This document shows, in pieces, positions 34,478 to 43,434 of a stretch of 64,000 nucleotides of DNA (its first letter is position 1; every line of letters starts with the position of its first letter). This DNA is from Paenibacillus flagellatus. Lineage in GTDB: Bacteria > Bacillota > Bacilli > Paenibacillales > NBRC-103111. Position numbers and translations under genes: made by a program. The DNA is taken from positions 62,001 to 126,000 of the forward strand of contig NZ_QJVJ01000016.1 in the NCBI RefSeq assembly GCF_003217775.1, read 5' to 3'. The notes beneath the pieces are model-generated. The model was not told where the DNA came from. It saw only the letters and a program-made list of their open reading frames with translations, and ran no database searches.

Positions 34478-35845
34478 CTAGATGTCTGGAATAAAGTTCG
34501 ATAAGTTCTCTATCCGTTCAAGCCGGCTAATCTTGTCCGGCAATCGTCTCCACGCGTCAGGCATGCGCCTTGCGGCATCAGCGAACTTGGCCGCCCGCTC
34601 TTCCTTCGACAGCGGACGGCCCGGAGAGCCTCGCGGGCAGTCGACCCGTTCCGTCAGCGTCGTTCCGTCCGCGAGCTCGACGCGGAGCACCGTAAATCGG
34701 CCCTTCGGCATCGCGTTCGGCGCCGGCGCCAGATCCGCGTCGTAGCGGCGGCTTACTTTGGCCGCAAGCGCCGCCAGATCCGCGCGAATCGGGCGCTCGG
34801 AGAACGTCCCGATGCCCAACTCCCCGTCGGACAGCGCCGCCGCAACGACGTACTCGGCGCTGAACCGCCCTTCCGCCCCGGTCTTCGGCTCTCGCACGAC
34901 GAGCGCGGCGTCTCCTCCGGGCGGATAGACGACTTCCGCCCGAACGACGTCTTCGGCTGCGAATTCGCGCGCCGATCGGATCGCGAGCGCCGCGTCCGCC
35001 GCGTGATGAGCGGCGGAACAGCAAGGATAAGGCTTGAACCATAGCCCCGGTTCGACGATCTGCCAAGGCTGCCCCCACGCTTCCGCGATCCGTTCCGGAC
35101 GAGCGCCTTCTCCGCCGAACAGCGATAGGAAACCGATCGGTCCGTCCAGCGGCTCCGCCGCGCCGGAGAAGCCCGTCGCCGCCAATCTGGCGGCGAACAA
35201 GCCCGCACGGGCCGCGATTCCCGCATGCAGTGGCTTGACCGGACTTCCGAAGTGAACCCGCAAGCCGCCCGATTGCGTTCCGGCCAAGCCTAGCGCGCGA
35301 ATGGTCGCGTCGACGTCCAGATTGGCCAGCCGGGCGCATGCGGCCGCGGCCCCCAGCGTCCCGAGCGTGGCCGTGCTATGCCATCCGGCCTCGTAGTGCC
35401 GGTTGCCGAGCGCGAGGCCGACCCTGCACATCGTCTCCGCCCCGACGGCGTAAGCCGCCATCAGCTCCGCGCCGGACGAGCCCCTTTCCTCCGCTTCGGC
35501 CAGCAGCGCCGACATCAGCACCGCGCTCGGATGGCCCCGGATGCTCTCGTGAACGTCGTCGTAGTCGAGTGCGTGGCTTAGATACCCGTTGATGAGCGCA
35601 GCGTCCGGCGCGGACGCGCGACAGCGGAAGCCGAGCACGGACGAGACTCCCGTATTCCGCCCCTCCGAGCCGATTCCGAGTGCCCGGAGCAGCATCCCCG
35701 CCCCCGTGTCGGAAGCCGCGGCCAGTGCCGACGCGATCCAATCCAACACGGCCGCGCGCACGGCTTCTGCGACTCCCGCGTCCTTCAGCGGCTCGGAACG
35801 GACGATCCGCTCGGCCAGCCCCCGCGTCAACGATCCGGCGCTCAT
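34478..35845 (-). CDS. MmgE/PrpD family protein
   Basis: 455 residues. Hallmarks: SHALDYDDVHESIRGHPSAV, AGWHSTATLGTLGAAAACARL, AGTQSGGL, KPLHAGIAARAGLFAA and KPYPCCSAAHHAADAA. The family includes 2-methylcitrate dehydratase, cis-aconitate decarboxylase and iminodisuccinate epimerase. It has no sign of the methylcitrate gene neighbours, so a different substrate is probable. Four-base overlap with the M20 gene. Confidence 0.9.
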   Translation of the reverse strand: MSAGSLTRGLAERIVRSEPLKDAGVAEAVRAAVLDWIASALAAASDTGAGMLLRALGIGSEGRNTGVSSVLGFRCRASAPDAALINGYLSHALDYDDVHESIRGHPSAVLMSALLAEAEERGSSGAELMAAYAVGAETMCRVGLALGNRHYEAGWHSTATLGTLGAAAACARLANLDVDATIRALGLAGTQSGGLRVHFGSPVKPLHAGIAARAGLFAARLAATGFSGAAEPLDGPIGFLSLFGGEGARPERIAEAWGQPWQIVEPGLWFKPYPCCSAAHHAADAALAIRSAREFAAEDVVRAEVVYPPGGDAALVVREPKTGAEGRFSAEYVVAAALSDGELGIGTFSERPIRADLAALAAKVSRRYDADLAPAPNAMPKGRFTVLRVELADGTTLTERVDCPRGSPGRPLSKEERAAKFADAARRMPDAWRRLPDKISRLERIENLSNFIPDI

Positions 35846-37008
35846 CCGACCGATTTCAGCGCTTGAGCGGCCGTTTCGGCGAAGTACGACGCACTGATCG
35901 CCAAGGCGTCTTCGTTCAGCGTAAATTTCGGATGGTGCCATTGCTCCGTACCTCCGGTCCCCATCCAGATGAAACAGCCCGGTACGCGTTCCTGATAAAG
36001 AGCGAAGTCCTCGCCTCCCATCGTCGGAATGGCGTCCGTGACTTGGAGGCCTTGGGCGGCCGCGGCCGCCCGCATGATCGCGGCCATTCGCCCGTCGTTG
36101 TTCACCGCGGGCAGCATCGCCGTCCAGTGCAGCCGCGCTTGCGCCCCGTACCCCTCGGCGACGCTCTCGACGATCCGCTTCATCCGTTCCGGTATCGCGC
36201 TTCTCGCTTCGGGCTGGAACGTCCTGACGGTCCCTTCCAGTACGCCCGAATCCGGAATGACGTTCCAGGTCGAACCGGACTGCAGCTTGCAGACGCTCAC
36301 GACCGCCGAATGATGCGGACTGACGCCTCGGCTTACCAGCGTCTGAAGCGCGCCTACGATGGCGCTGCTGACCACGATCGGATCGACGGCGGCGTCGGGA
36401 ATACCGGCATGCCCTCCCTTGCCGAAGACGTCGATCTCGAAGCGGTCGACCGACGCCATCAACGGGCCCGTGCGGATGCCGATCGTACCTACGGGCAGCT
36501 CCGGCTTGTTATGCATGCCGAACACGGCCGTCACGCCTTCCAGGACGCCCGCCTCGATCGCCGCTCGCGCGCCGACGGCCAGCTCCTCGGCCGGCTGGAA
36601 CAAAATGCGCACCGTGCCGTCCAGTTCGCCGGCAAGCTCCTGAAGCAGCTTCGTCGCCCCGATCATCGACACCGTATGGAAATCGTGCCCGCACGCGTGC
36701 ATTTTCCCCGGAATTTGGGAAGTGTACGGCAAGCCCGTCTCTTCGTTCACCGGCAGCGCGTCAATATCCGCGCGAAGCAAAATCGTCGGACCCGGTCGCG
36801 CGCCCTTCACTTCGGCTAAAACGCCGGTCGGCAAATCCAGGTCCAGCAGCCGGATGCCCGCTTCGGTCAGCCAAGCCCGGATCCGGGATGTCGTCTCGTA
36901 CTCTTCGTTCGACAATTCGGGAAACCGGTGAAGCTCCCGGCGCATCGCGACCAGCTGCGGTTGAAGCGACGCGGCCCGCTCCCTGAAAGCCGTCGATATC
37001 GTGGTCAT
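35842..37008 (-). CDS. M20 family amidohydrolase
   Basis: 388 residues: MRRELHRFPELSNEEYET, LRADIDALPVNE, MHACGHDFHT, FQPAEE and the dimerisation insert FGKGGHAGIP, with GGEDFALY near the end. The typical N-acyl amino acid or hippurate hydrolase layout, with two metal ions. Substrate unknown; in this operon it may release a free amino or carboxyl group from the imported compound. The ATG at 37008 has GAGAGAAGGAG upstream. Confidence 0.92.
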   Translation of the reverse strand: MTTISTAFRERAASLQPQLVAMRRELHRFPELSNEEYETTSRIRAWLTEAGIRLLDLDLPTGVLAEVKGARPGPTILLRADIDALPVNEETGLPYTSQIPGKMHACGHDFHTVSMIGATKLLQELAGELDGTVRILFQPAEELAVGARAAIEAGVLEGVTAVFGMHNKPELPVGTIGIRTGPLMASVDRFEIDVFGKGGHAGIPDAAVDPIVVSSAIVGALQTLVSRGVSPHHSAVVSVCKLQSGSTWNVIPDSGVLEGTVRTFQPEARSAIPERMKRIVESVAEGYGAQARLHWTAMLPAVNNDGRMAAIMRAAAAAQGLQVTDAIPTMGGEDFALYQERVPGCFIWMGTGGTEQWHHPKFTLNEDALAISASYFAETAAQALKSVG

Positions 37009-37038
37009 GGTTGCATGCTCCTTCTCTCTCGATCATGA

Positions 37039-37350
37039 TTAGTCGGCCGGCCAGAAATCTTTCGCCGTTTTCATGGCCGGTTCGAGGCGCAGTGGCCCGT
37101 CCGGCACGGGCTGCCTGCAGCCCAACCTGTTTTTCCCGTTGACCTTCACCAGGCAGCTTCCGCAAAACCCTCTTTTGCAGGCATGGTCGTAGAAAGCGAA
37201 AGACCCGTCCAGCTCGTCCGCAATGCAGCGCATCAGGTCGAGAACGGTCATCCCTTCCCGATACGGCACCGTATAAGGCGCAAAGACGGTCTCGGCCGCA
37301 GACGATTCCTTGCGCGCCACTTCGCAGGTCAAGACGTTTCCGTTCGTCAT
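37039..37350 (-). CDS. Solitary [2Fe-2S] ferredoxin-type subunit (FrdB/SdhB N-terminal half)
   Basis: 103 residues from the ATG at 37350. The plant-type cluster ligands are complete: Cys58, Cys63, Cys66 and Cys78 (ACKRGFCGSC, then LGC), in the CxxxxCxxC pattern of SdhB/FrdB. The second domain with [3Fe-4S] and [4Fe-4S] clusters found in SdhB is absent. Its start overlaps the downstream-side flavoprotein stop by four bases, so the two probably form one complex carrying electrons to or from FAD. Confidence 0.82.
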   Translation of the reverse strand: MTNGNVLTCEVARKESSAAETVFAPYTVPYREGMTVLDLMRCIADELDGSFAFYDHACKRGFCGSCLVKVNGKNRLGCRQPVPDGPLRLEPAMKTAKDFWPAD

Positions 37351-39047
37351 GTCCGCTCCCCCTCTTCCCTCGCCAGCTTTCGGATGAGGGCCGAGCCGTC
37401 GGACAGGCGGATCGCCAGGCTGCAAGCCCATTCGCCGCTTTTCTCCGGAGCGTCCAGACGCACGTGCGCCCCGCGACTCTCCCGCCGTTCCAAGGCGGAG
37501 GCGGCGACGCTCCATCCGGTATCGATCATGTTGCGCAATTCCAGCGCCTTGCCGGCATCCCTGTTATAAACCAGCGAGGACTCCCGAAGGCCGAGCCGCT
37601 CCGGCAGCTCCTCCCGCAGCGAAGACAAGCGATTGAGCGCGCGTTCCAGTCCTTCCGCCGTACGGGTCGCGCCGGCGTCCCGCTGCATGAGCGACTGGAC
37701 TTCCGCCCAGCCTTCGCTTGGCTTCAGTTCGCTTTCGCCGCGGGATACGCGGCTCAGTATGCGCCGAACCGGTTCCAACGCTTCCTCTACGGCACGGCCG
37801 TCCGTCCCGGAGGACGGCAGCGGATGACGCAACGCGTAAGCGGCGGCGCTTCGCCCGGCAATCGCGCCGAACACCTGGTTCTCGGACAAGGCGTTGCCCG
37901 CCAGCCGGTTCGCGCCGTGGATGCCGCCCGAGCACTCGCCTGCGGCGAACACTCCAGGCAAGCTCGTCGACGCGTCCGGCTCGATGCGCAAGCCGCCCAT
38001 GAAATAATGGGCACCGGGAGCGACCTCGCGGTCCACCGCGTCCCGGTCCACGCCTACGTCTTCCAGCAGCCTTTGCTGCATTTGCGGAAATTCGTCCGGA
38101 TCCATTCCTCTCGTGCTGATATACAATCCGCCGGCATCCGTTCCGTTACCGGCGGCGATCTCCCGGGACATGACCCGGGACATGACGTCGCGGGTCGCTT
38201 CCCGCAACGGGCCGACTCCGTATCGGTCCCAGAAATCTTCACCGTGGCGGTTCAGCAAACGCGCTCCTTTGGGAATCAATATTCCGGAATTGAACATCAG
38301 TCCTCGGGCCCCCGGCGGAGATACCATGACGGACGGATAATGCTGGACGAACTCCATGTCCGTCAATTCGATGCCGGCGCGAAGCGCGAGCCCGTATCCG
38401 TCTCCGGTCGCCTCGAACGGATTCGTGTTCAATTCGTATATTTGACTGCCGCCCCCGGTCGCCACGACGACGGCCGGCGCCTCGTACATCCGAAGCTCGC
38501 CGCTCGGCTGATGATAAGCGGCGACCCCGTGCACGACTCCGTCGTCTACGATCAAATCGATCGCGTGGGTGAACGCGTGAATCGGGATGCGGGCCTGCTT
38601 GACGGCCTTCACCAGGACGCGAACCATCTCGCGGCCGACGGCGTTCCCGACGTGTACCGCCCGTGCGAACGTATGGCCGGCCAACCAGCCGAGATGCGGT
38701 TTCGAGCCGTCCTCCTCCAGGTCGAACGCGACCCCGAGCCGTCCGGCGAAGGCAACCGCATCGCCCGCTCGTTCGGCTAGCACGCGAACAAGCCGCGGAT
38801 CCGCTATTCCTTCCCCGGACCGAAGAATATCGCCCGCGAATACTTCCGGGCTGTCCCCCGGCTTCGCTGTGGGCAACACCGCACAGAACGAATAATGGGC
38901 CGAGAGGGTTCCTCCCGACCGCTGCGGCTCTCCTTTCGTCAACAAAACCGGGCGGGCTCCAAGCTCCGTCGCGGCCAAAGCCGCTCGGAGGCCGGCACCG
39001 CCGCTCCCGACAATGACGACATCGTATCGTTCCCGCATCATTTCCAT
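37347..39047 (-). CDS. FAD-dependent fumarate-reductase/succinate-dehydrogenase-like flavoprotein
   Basis: 566 residues. FAD Rossmann motif GSGGAGLRAALAA, FVQHYPS and GANRLAGNALSE (the substrate-binding Arg). The stretch where SdhA carries its covalent FAD His reads SGGTLSAH, so the His seems missing and FAD is probably bound non-covalently. It is paired with a [2Fe-2S] protein and no membrane anchor genes, so this is not the respiratory complex. A carboxylate desaturase or reductase role in the pathway fits. Confidence 0.88.
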   Translation of the reverse strand: MEMMRERYDVVIVGSGGAGLRAALAATELGARPVLLTKGEPQRSGGTLSAHYSFCAVLPTAKPGDSPEVFAGDILRSGEGIADPRLVRVLAERAGDAVAFAGRLGVAFDLEEDGSKPHLGWLAGHTFARAVHVGNAVGREMVRVLVKAVKQARIPIHAFTHAIDLIVDDGVVHGVAAYHQPSGELRMYEAPAVVVATGGGSQIYELNTNPFEATGDGYGLALRAGIELTDMEFVQHYPSVMVSPPGARGLMFNSGILIPKGARLLNRHGEDFWDRYGVGPLREATRDVMSRVMSREIAAGNGTDAGGLYISTRGMDPDEFPQMQQRLLEDVGVDRDAVDREVAPGAHYFMGGLRIEPDASTSLPGVFAAGECSGGIHGANRLAGNALSENQVFGAIAGRSAAAYALRHPLPSSGTDGRAVEEALEPVRRILSRVSRGESELKPSEGWAEVQSLMQRDAGATRTAEGLERALNRLSSLREELPERLGLRESSLVYNRDAGKALELRNMIDTGWSVAASALERRESRGAHVRLDAPEKSGEWACSLAIRLSDGSALIRKLAREEGERT

Positions 39048-39073
39048 AGCCGCTTCCTTCCTTTATCGTAGGA

Positions 39074-40579
39074 TCAGGTGCCGCTCCGGCGTGACCGGAC
39101 CGCTTGGAAGAGACGACGCACGAGCGGCCAGACCGTCACGACCAGACCGACCGCCAGCAGCGTGCCGGAAATCGGACGGTTGAACAATTGCCACATGTCT
39201 CCCCTGAAGATCAATGCCGATTGACTGAGCGAGTTTTCCAGCACCGGGCCCAGAAGAAGCCCGAGCACGAGCGGCGACGGCTCCATCTTCGCTTTTTTCA
39301 GCAAGTATCCGACTACGCCAAAGATCATGAGTACGATAACGTCGAACATGCTGCTTCGGACGGAATACGCGCCGATCATGCAGAACATCATGACGATCGG
39401 CATCAGCACCTTTGACGGCAGATGCGCGACCTTCGCGAACAAGCCGACGAGCGGCAGATTCAGCACGAGCAGCATGACGTTCCCGATGTACATGCTCGCG
39501 ATGAGCGCCCAGAACAAGGAAGCATGGTCTTTGATCAAGAGCGGTCCCGGCGTAATGCCTTGAATCATGAACGCGCTAAGCAAAATCGCCGGCAGGGGCG
39601 AGAACGGAACGCCCAAGGACAGCAGCGGCACTAGAGCGCCGGTACTGGCGCCGTTGTTGGCCGATTCGGGGCCGGCGACACCTTCGATCGCCCCCTTGCC
39701 GAATTCCTCGGGATGCTTCGACAGTTTTTTCTCCAAGCCGTAGGAAGCGTAAGTGCTCAATATATTGGACGGTCCGGGCAGTAAGCCCATCAAGAAACCG
39801 AGCAAGCCTCCTCGTACGATCGGGCCGGCGCTGCGTCGCAGCTCCGTCTTGGTGGGCATCAGCTTTTTCAGGGAAAGATCCGCCCGCACCGGCTTCTGAT
39901 ACGACTGCTCGAGCGCCCCGAGCACTTCCGACATGCCGTAGAACCCCATAATAATCGGCACGAAGTCCAGTCCGTCGATCAGCCAGGGCGAATCGAACGT
40001 GAGCCGCAGCGAACCGCTCATCGGGTCGATTCCGATCAAGGAGAGGACTACGCCCAACGCGATGAGCATGTAGCTCCGGATTAAGGAGGTGTCGGTCAAT
40101 CTCGACAGTACGAGCAAGCCGACCAGGACGATCGCGAATTGCTCGGGCGGCCCAAACTTTAAGGCCGCCTTGGCGATCGGCGGCGCGAGCAAGGTCAACA
40201 GTACCATGCCCAGCGTTCCCGCCACGAACGATCCGATCGCGGCGATGGAAAGCGCGGCTCCCGCCCTTCCTTTCTGCGTCATCTTATAGCCGTCGAGCGT
40301 CGTCACGACCGATGCGGCCTCCCCGGGCACGTTCACGAGAATCGACGTCGTGGAGCCCCCGTACATCCCTCCGAAATAAATGCCCGCGACGAGAATTAGC
40401 GCCGAAGTCGGTTCCATCGAGAAGGTGAGCGGCAGCAGCATCGAGATTGCGCCTACCGGTCCCAATCCGGGCAAGACGCCGACCAGCGTGCCGAGCGCCA
40501 CCCCGAGCAAGCATACCAATAAATTAAAAAACGAAAACGCGGACGATATACCCGCGAATATATCTTCCATACCGGTCAC
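39074..40579 (-). CDS. tctA: TctA, large membrane subunit of a tripartite tricarboxylate transporter
   Basis: 501 residues, GTG start behind GGGGGGAG. About 12 membrane helices with the TctA hallmarks [36 protein letters not shown] and [14 protein letters not shown]. Imports di- or tricarboxylates using an ion gradient together with TctB and the binding protein TctC. It lies between the flavoprotein and tctB genes in the same run. Confidence 0.95.
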   Translation of the reverse strand: MTGMEDIFAGISSAFSFFNLLVCLLGVALGTLVGVLPGLGPVGAISMLLPLTFSMEPTSALILVAGIYFGGMYGGSTTSILVNVPGEAASVVTTLDGYKMTQKGRAGAALSIAAIGSFVAGTLGMVLLTLLAPPIAKAALKFGPPEQFAIVLVGLLVLSRLTDTSLIRSYMLIALGVVLSLIGIDPMSGSLRLTFDSPWLIDGLDFVPIIMGFYGMSEVLGALEQSYQKPVRADLSLKKLMPTKTELRRSAGPIVRGGLLGFLMGLLPGPSNILSTYASYGLEKKLSKHPEEFGKGAIEGVAGPESANNGASTGALVPLLSLGVPFSPLPAILLSAFMIQGITPGPLLIKDHASLFWALIASMYIGNVMLLVLNLPLVGLFAKVAHLPSKVLMPIVMMFCMIGAYSVRSSMFDVIVLMIFGVVGYLLKKAKMEPSPLVLGLLLGPVLENSLSQSALIFRGDMWQLFNRPISGTLLAVGLVVTVWPLVRRLFQAVRSRRSGT

Positions 40580-40611
40580 GCCGTTCTCCCCCCAACATCG
40601 TCAATCGAAAC

Positions 40612-41088
40612 TTATAGCCAGATGCCGGGCGGCAAAGTAACCCCCAACCATACATCGAAAATGAGCCAGATCGCGGACGTCGTCGCGACGGCGAGAACGG
40701 CAAGCCGCCATCCTCTGAGTCCCAGCACGAAGCCCGATGCCGCCAAAGCGGCGAACATGGCGATCACGAAGCCGAGCATATACGATACCGCCAAAAACAA
40801 GGCGAATATTCCGCTGAACGACAACAGACCTCGCCAATGGACGGGCTCGTCCGCTTCGCGTTCCTCGGCGGGACCCGTATGATGCGGACGGCTTCCCAGC
40901 AGACCGATCAGCATCAAGACGCTTAAGCCCGTCAGAAGCCCTCCGAACACGATCGGGAAAAAACCGGGTTTCAGTTGGCGCAACGAACCGAACGGCAACT
41001 CATAGGATTGTCCTATCGTAATCAGCCCCGACGCCAAGAACAGAAGCGCCGTCAACAACCTCGCCCTGCGCACCGTCTTGGTCATCAT
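40612..41088 (-). CDS. tctB: TctB, small membrane subunit of a tripartite tricarboxylate transporter
   Basis: 158 residues with four hydrophobic helices (LLTALLFLASGLITIG; GFFPIVFGGLLTGLSVLMLI and others), typical of the poorly conserved TctB/DUF1468 family. Overlaps tctC by four bases and is followed by tctA. Confidence 0.88.
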   Translation of the reverse strand: MMTKTVRRARLLTALLFLASGLITIGQSYELPFGSLRQLKPGFFPIVFGGLLTGLSVLMLIGLLGSRPHHTGPAEEREADEPVHWRGLLSFSGIFALFLAVSYMLGFVIAMFAALAASGFVLGLRGWRLAVLAVATTSAIWLIFDVWLGVTLPPGIWL

Positions 41089-42119
41089 TTAATCTGACCG
41101 AGCTTCTTGTAGATTTCGCCCGTCGTCACGAACCACTCGTCCACTTCGGCTTTGGCGTCGGAGCCCTTTTTGTAGCCGAGCTGATACCCCGCTTGGTTCA
41201 TCAATTGCTTGAACTTGTCCGATTCGTAAACGGCCTTCGTCAGCTCGTCGATTCTTTGAACGACGTCGTCCGGCACTTTGTTCGGAATGATAATGAAGTG
41301 GCCCGCGCCGCCGGTGACGCCTTTGACGCCTTGCTCGCCGCCGGTCGGAACGTTAGGCAGCAGATCGACCCTGTTCTCGCTCAGAACGGCGAGAGCGCGC
41401 AGGTCGCCGGCTTCGACTTGGCCGCGAATCTCCGGCACGTTCATGAAGCCCGCCATGACGTGCTTGCCCAACACGGCCGGAAGAAGCGTACCGCTTCCCT
41501 GGAACGGTACGTGCTGCAGCTTGATTCCCACGCTGTCCTCCAACATGGTAGCCAGCATCGCGACGACCGTGCCTTCGCCCGGATTGCCGACCGTCACCTC
41601 GCCCGGATGCTCCTTCGCGTAGCCGATCAGGTCTTGAAGCGTTCGGAACGGCGAATCCTTCGGAACGACGACGGTCACGACCATGTCGCCGACTTTGTTG
41701 ACGATGGTAAAATCGTCTTTCGTATATTGCGCCGGAGTGATATGCAAGGCCGAGGACATATGGCCCGTGGCGGCCCAGAGCCACGTATAGCCGTCCGGCT
41801 TCGCCTTGACGAGCTCGTAATTGCCGACCGTGCCCGATCCGCCGCCGACGTTCTTGATCGTAATCGGCTGGTCGATGATGCCCTTGGCCGCTTCGGCGAA
41901 GGAACGGGCCAAAATGTCGGACACGCCGCCCGCGGTAAACGGAACGATCAATTCGATGTTTTTCGTGGGCCAATCCAACTTTTGCGCCGCCGGAGATGCG
42001 TTAGCGGCGTTCGCTTCCGACGTGTTGGAAGCCGAATTTCCGCTGTTCGAGCATGCCGCAAGAAGCGTAAGGATTACAATCATAAATGCGAGATTGCCGA
42101 ATAAATGCCGTTTTTTCAT
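41085..42119 (-). CDS. tctC: TctC, extracytoplasmic substrate-binding lipoprotein
   Basis: 344 residues from the ATG at 42119 (AGGAGG upstream). Lipobox ILTLLAAC, Asn/Ser/Ala spacer, then the Bug/TctC fold starting WPTKNIELIVPFTAGGVSD, with NVGGGSGTVGNYELVKAKPD. Bug-type receptors bind carboxylates such as citrate, nicotinate or aromatic acids. First gene of the 13-gene run, so its ligand should be the pathway substrate. Confidence 0.94.
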   Translation of the reverse strand: MKKRHLFGNLAFMIVILTLLAACSNSGNSASNTSEANAANASPAAQKLDWPTKNIELIVPFTAGGVSDILARSFAEAAKGIIDQPITIKNVGGGSGTVGNYELVKAKPDGYTWLWAATGHMSSALHITPAQYTKDDFTIVNKVGDMVVTVVVPKDSPFRTLQDLIGYAKEHPGEVTVGNPGEGTVVAMLATMLEDSVGIKLQHVPFQGSGTLLPAVLGKHVMAGFMNVPEIRGQVEAGDLRALAVLSENRVDLLPNVPTGGEQGVKGVTGGAGHFIIIPNKVPDDVVQRIDELTKAVYESDKFKQLMNQAGYQLGYKKGSDAKAEVDEWFVTTGEIYKKLGQIK

Positions 42120-42266
42120 AGAAGCTTGCCTCCTGGTAGATTTCGTGTTGATGTCGCGAAAACGCAAAATAACGTGACAAAGAGTGAAGATCCGGTGCAG
42201 TGTCTTGATGTTGTTCTTGTTCACCCGAGCCAAGTTAGCCGCGGAAGGATAAGGCCTTGAAGGAAT

Positions 42267-42309
42267 AAAAAAAAGCACATAGAACACTCAAAAATAACGA
42301 GTGTTACAT
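42267..42309 (-). terminator. Hairpin with T-run in the leader of tctC
   Basis: Inverted repeat AACACTC (42283-42289) / GAGTGTT (42299-42305), extended by outer ACAT/ATGT arms, then GC and eight T residues on the minus strand. It ends the AAA ATPase gene or, if the promoter at about 42335 is used, acts as an attenuator in the tctC leader. Confidence 0.7.
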
Positions 42310-42315
42310 GTACTT

Positions 42316-42335
42316 CCAGTTGTCTGGTCAGTATA
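42316..42335 (-). promoter_or_regulatory. Candidate tctC promoter -10 and operator
   Basis: On the minus strand TATACT (42330-42335) followed at once by the palindrome CCAG-N4-CTGG (42316-42327) within a TGACCAGACAACTGG stretch, similar to FadR-type GntR sites. The -35 is poor. A GntR gene (47401) lies 5 kb away. Confidence 0.35.
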
Positions 42336-42409
42336 TTTAATTAATTCCCATCGGCTTTATTGGTTTAATAGTACAACAGTTCATATATGGCGTCAAGCAA
42401 TAGACCGGC

Positions 42410-43114
42410 TCAGTCCTCGAACAATTCGTCCAAGACGCGGTCCCGGTTTTCGAGAAACCGCCTGGTCACGATGTAATGCAGCGTATCTTCATACCGGATT
42501 TCCCGGATCGGTTGATCGTCGAAATGAAAAATTTGCGCACGGGGGTAACCGAGCAAAATCGGCGAGTGTGTCGCGATCATAAACTGGGCGTCCTGCTCCA
42601 AGTCTTTGATGATGCGCATGAACGCCAGCTGCCTGGCGGGCGAGAGCGCCGCCTCCGGCTCGTCCAGCAAGTAGATCGCTTTTTTGCCGAACCGGTGGGT
42701 GAACAGCGAGAGGAACGCTTCTCCATGGGATTGCTCGTGCAAAGACCGGCCGCCGTAATAGCGGAGGCTTCCCGGCATCGTGTCCAGATGGGAGGCGAAG
42801 TGGTAGAACGTCTCCGCTCTCAGGAAAAAACCGTTCGTTATTTTCGGCAGCCACGACAGCCGGATATGGTTGCCCAAAGCGGATTCCGAGGCGTCCACCT
42901 CATACCTATTGTTGCGCCCGCCCCCCGCCGTATGAAACCCGCATTGATAGGCGATTGCCTCGAGCAGCGTGGATTTGCCCGACCCGTTCTCCCCGACGAA
43001 AAACGTAACGTTCGTCCGGAATTCGAGCGACGTCAAATGCTTGATCGCCGGGATGTCGAACGGATAGCCGTCCGTTCCGGCTTTATTCAACAAGTCGAGT
43101 CTTCGCAAGAACAT
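42410..43114 (-). CDS. AAA-family ATPase (ABC/SMC-like head)
   Basis: 234 residues: Walker A GENGSGKST, signature-like LHEQSHGEAF and Walker B AIYLLDEPEAALSP, with H-loop MIATHSPI. No membrane helix and no long coiled coil, so a free-standing ABC-type ATPase like those annotated AAA_21/YbdN-type. ATG at 43114 with GGAGGGG. No partner gene is adjacent and the role is unknown. Confidence 0.85.
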   Translation of the reverse strand: MFLRRLDLLNKAGTDGYPFDIPAIKHLTSLEFRTNVTFFVGENGSGKSTLLEAIAYQCGFHTAGGGRNNRYEVDASESALGNHIRLSWLPKITNGFFLRAETFYHFASHLDTMPGSLRYYGGRSLHEQSHGEAFLSLFTHRFGKKAIYLLDEPEAALSPARQLAFMRIIKDLEQDAQFMIATHSPILLGYPRAQIFHFDDQPIREIRYEDTLHYIVTRRFLENRDRVLDELFED

Positions 43115-43434
43115 GATTTCGGTCCCCTCCATCGCGCTGCCTTTAGGTGGCGGCCGGCACAAAAACCGGATCGCGGCCGGCTCCTCCGGTCCTACCCGAC
43201 GTCGGTGTTCAGCCCAAACCTATTTTACTATAACATAAAAGCCTGCGGACCACTTCACCCAGGGAAGTTTGGTCTACAGGCCGAGCCCTGTCTAACAGGA
43301 GACAGTCTTACCCTCCATGATTGCAATTTGTGATTTTCCTCATCTGTCACCGGTGCCAACCGGTTCGGCAATCGCTTCGCCAATGAAAACAAGCCGTTGT
43401 CCGAAAACAATGGCTTGTTGATGACGCCCGAACG
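43115..43434. other. Intergenic region, 320 bases, two hairpins
   Basis: Holds a large imperfect hairpin (43241-43281: GCCTG.GGACCA.TTC / GAA.TTTGGTCT.CAGGC) with a TTTTATG tail on the minus strand, and the adh terminator. I saw no gene. Confidence 0.5.
43388..43419 (-). terminator. Terminator after the alcohol dehydrogenase gene
   Basis: AACAAGCC.TTGT / ACAA.GGCTTGTT around CCGAAA, followed by TTTTCATT on the minus strand. Confidence 0.8.

Noticed and set aside
43241-43281. Structured small RNA gene
   Set aside because: A single imperfect hairpin with a T-tail is more simply a terminator; no further conserved elements are visible.
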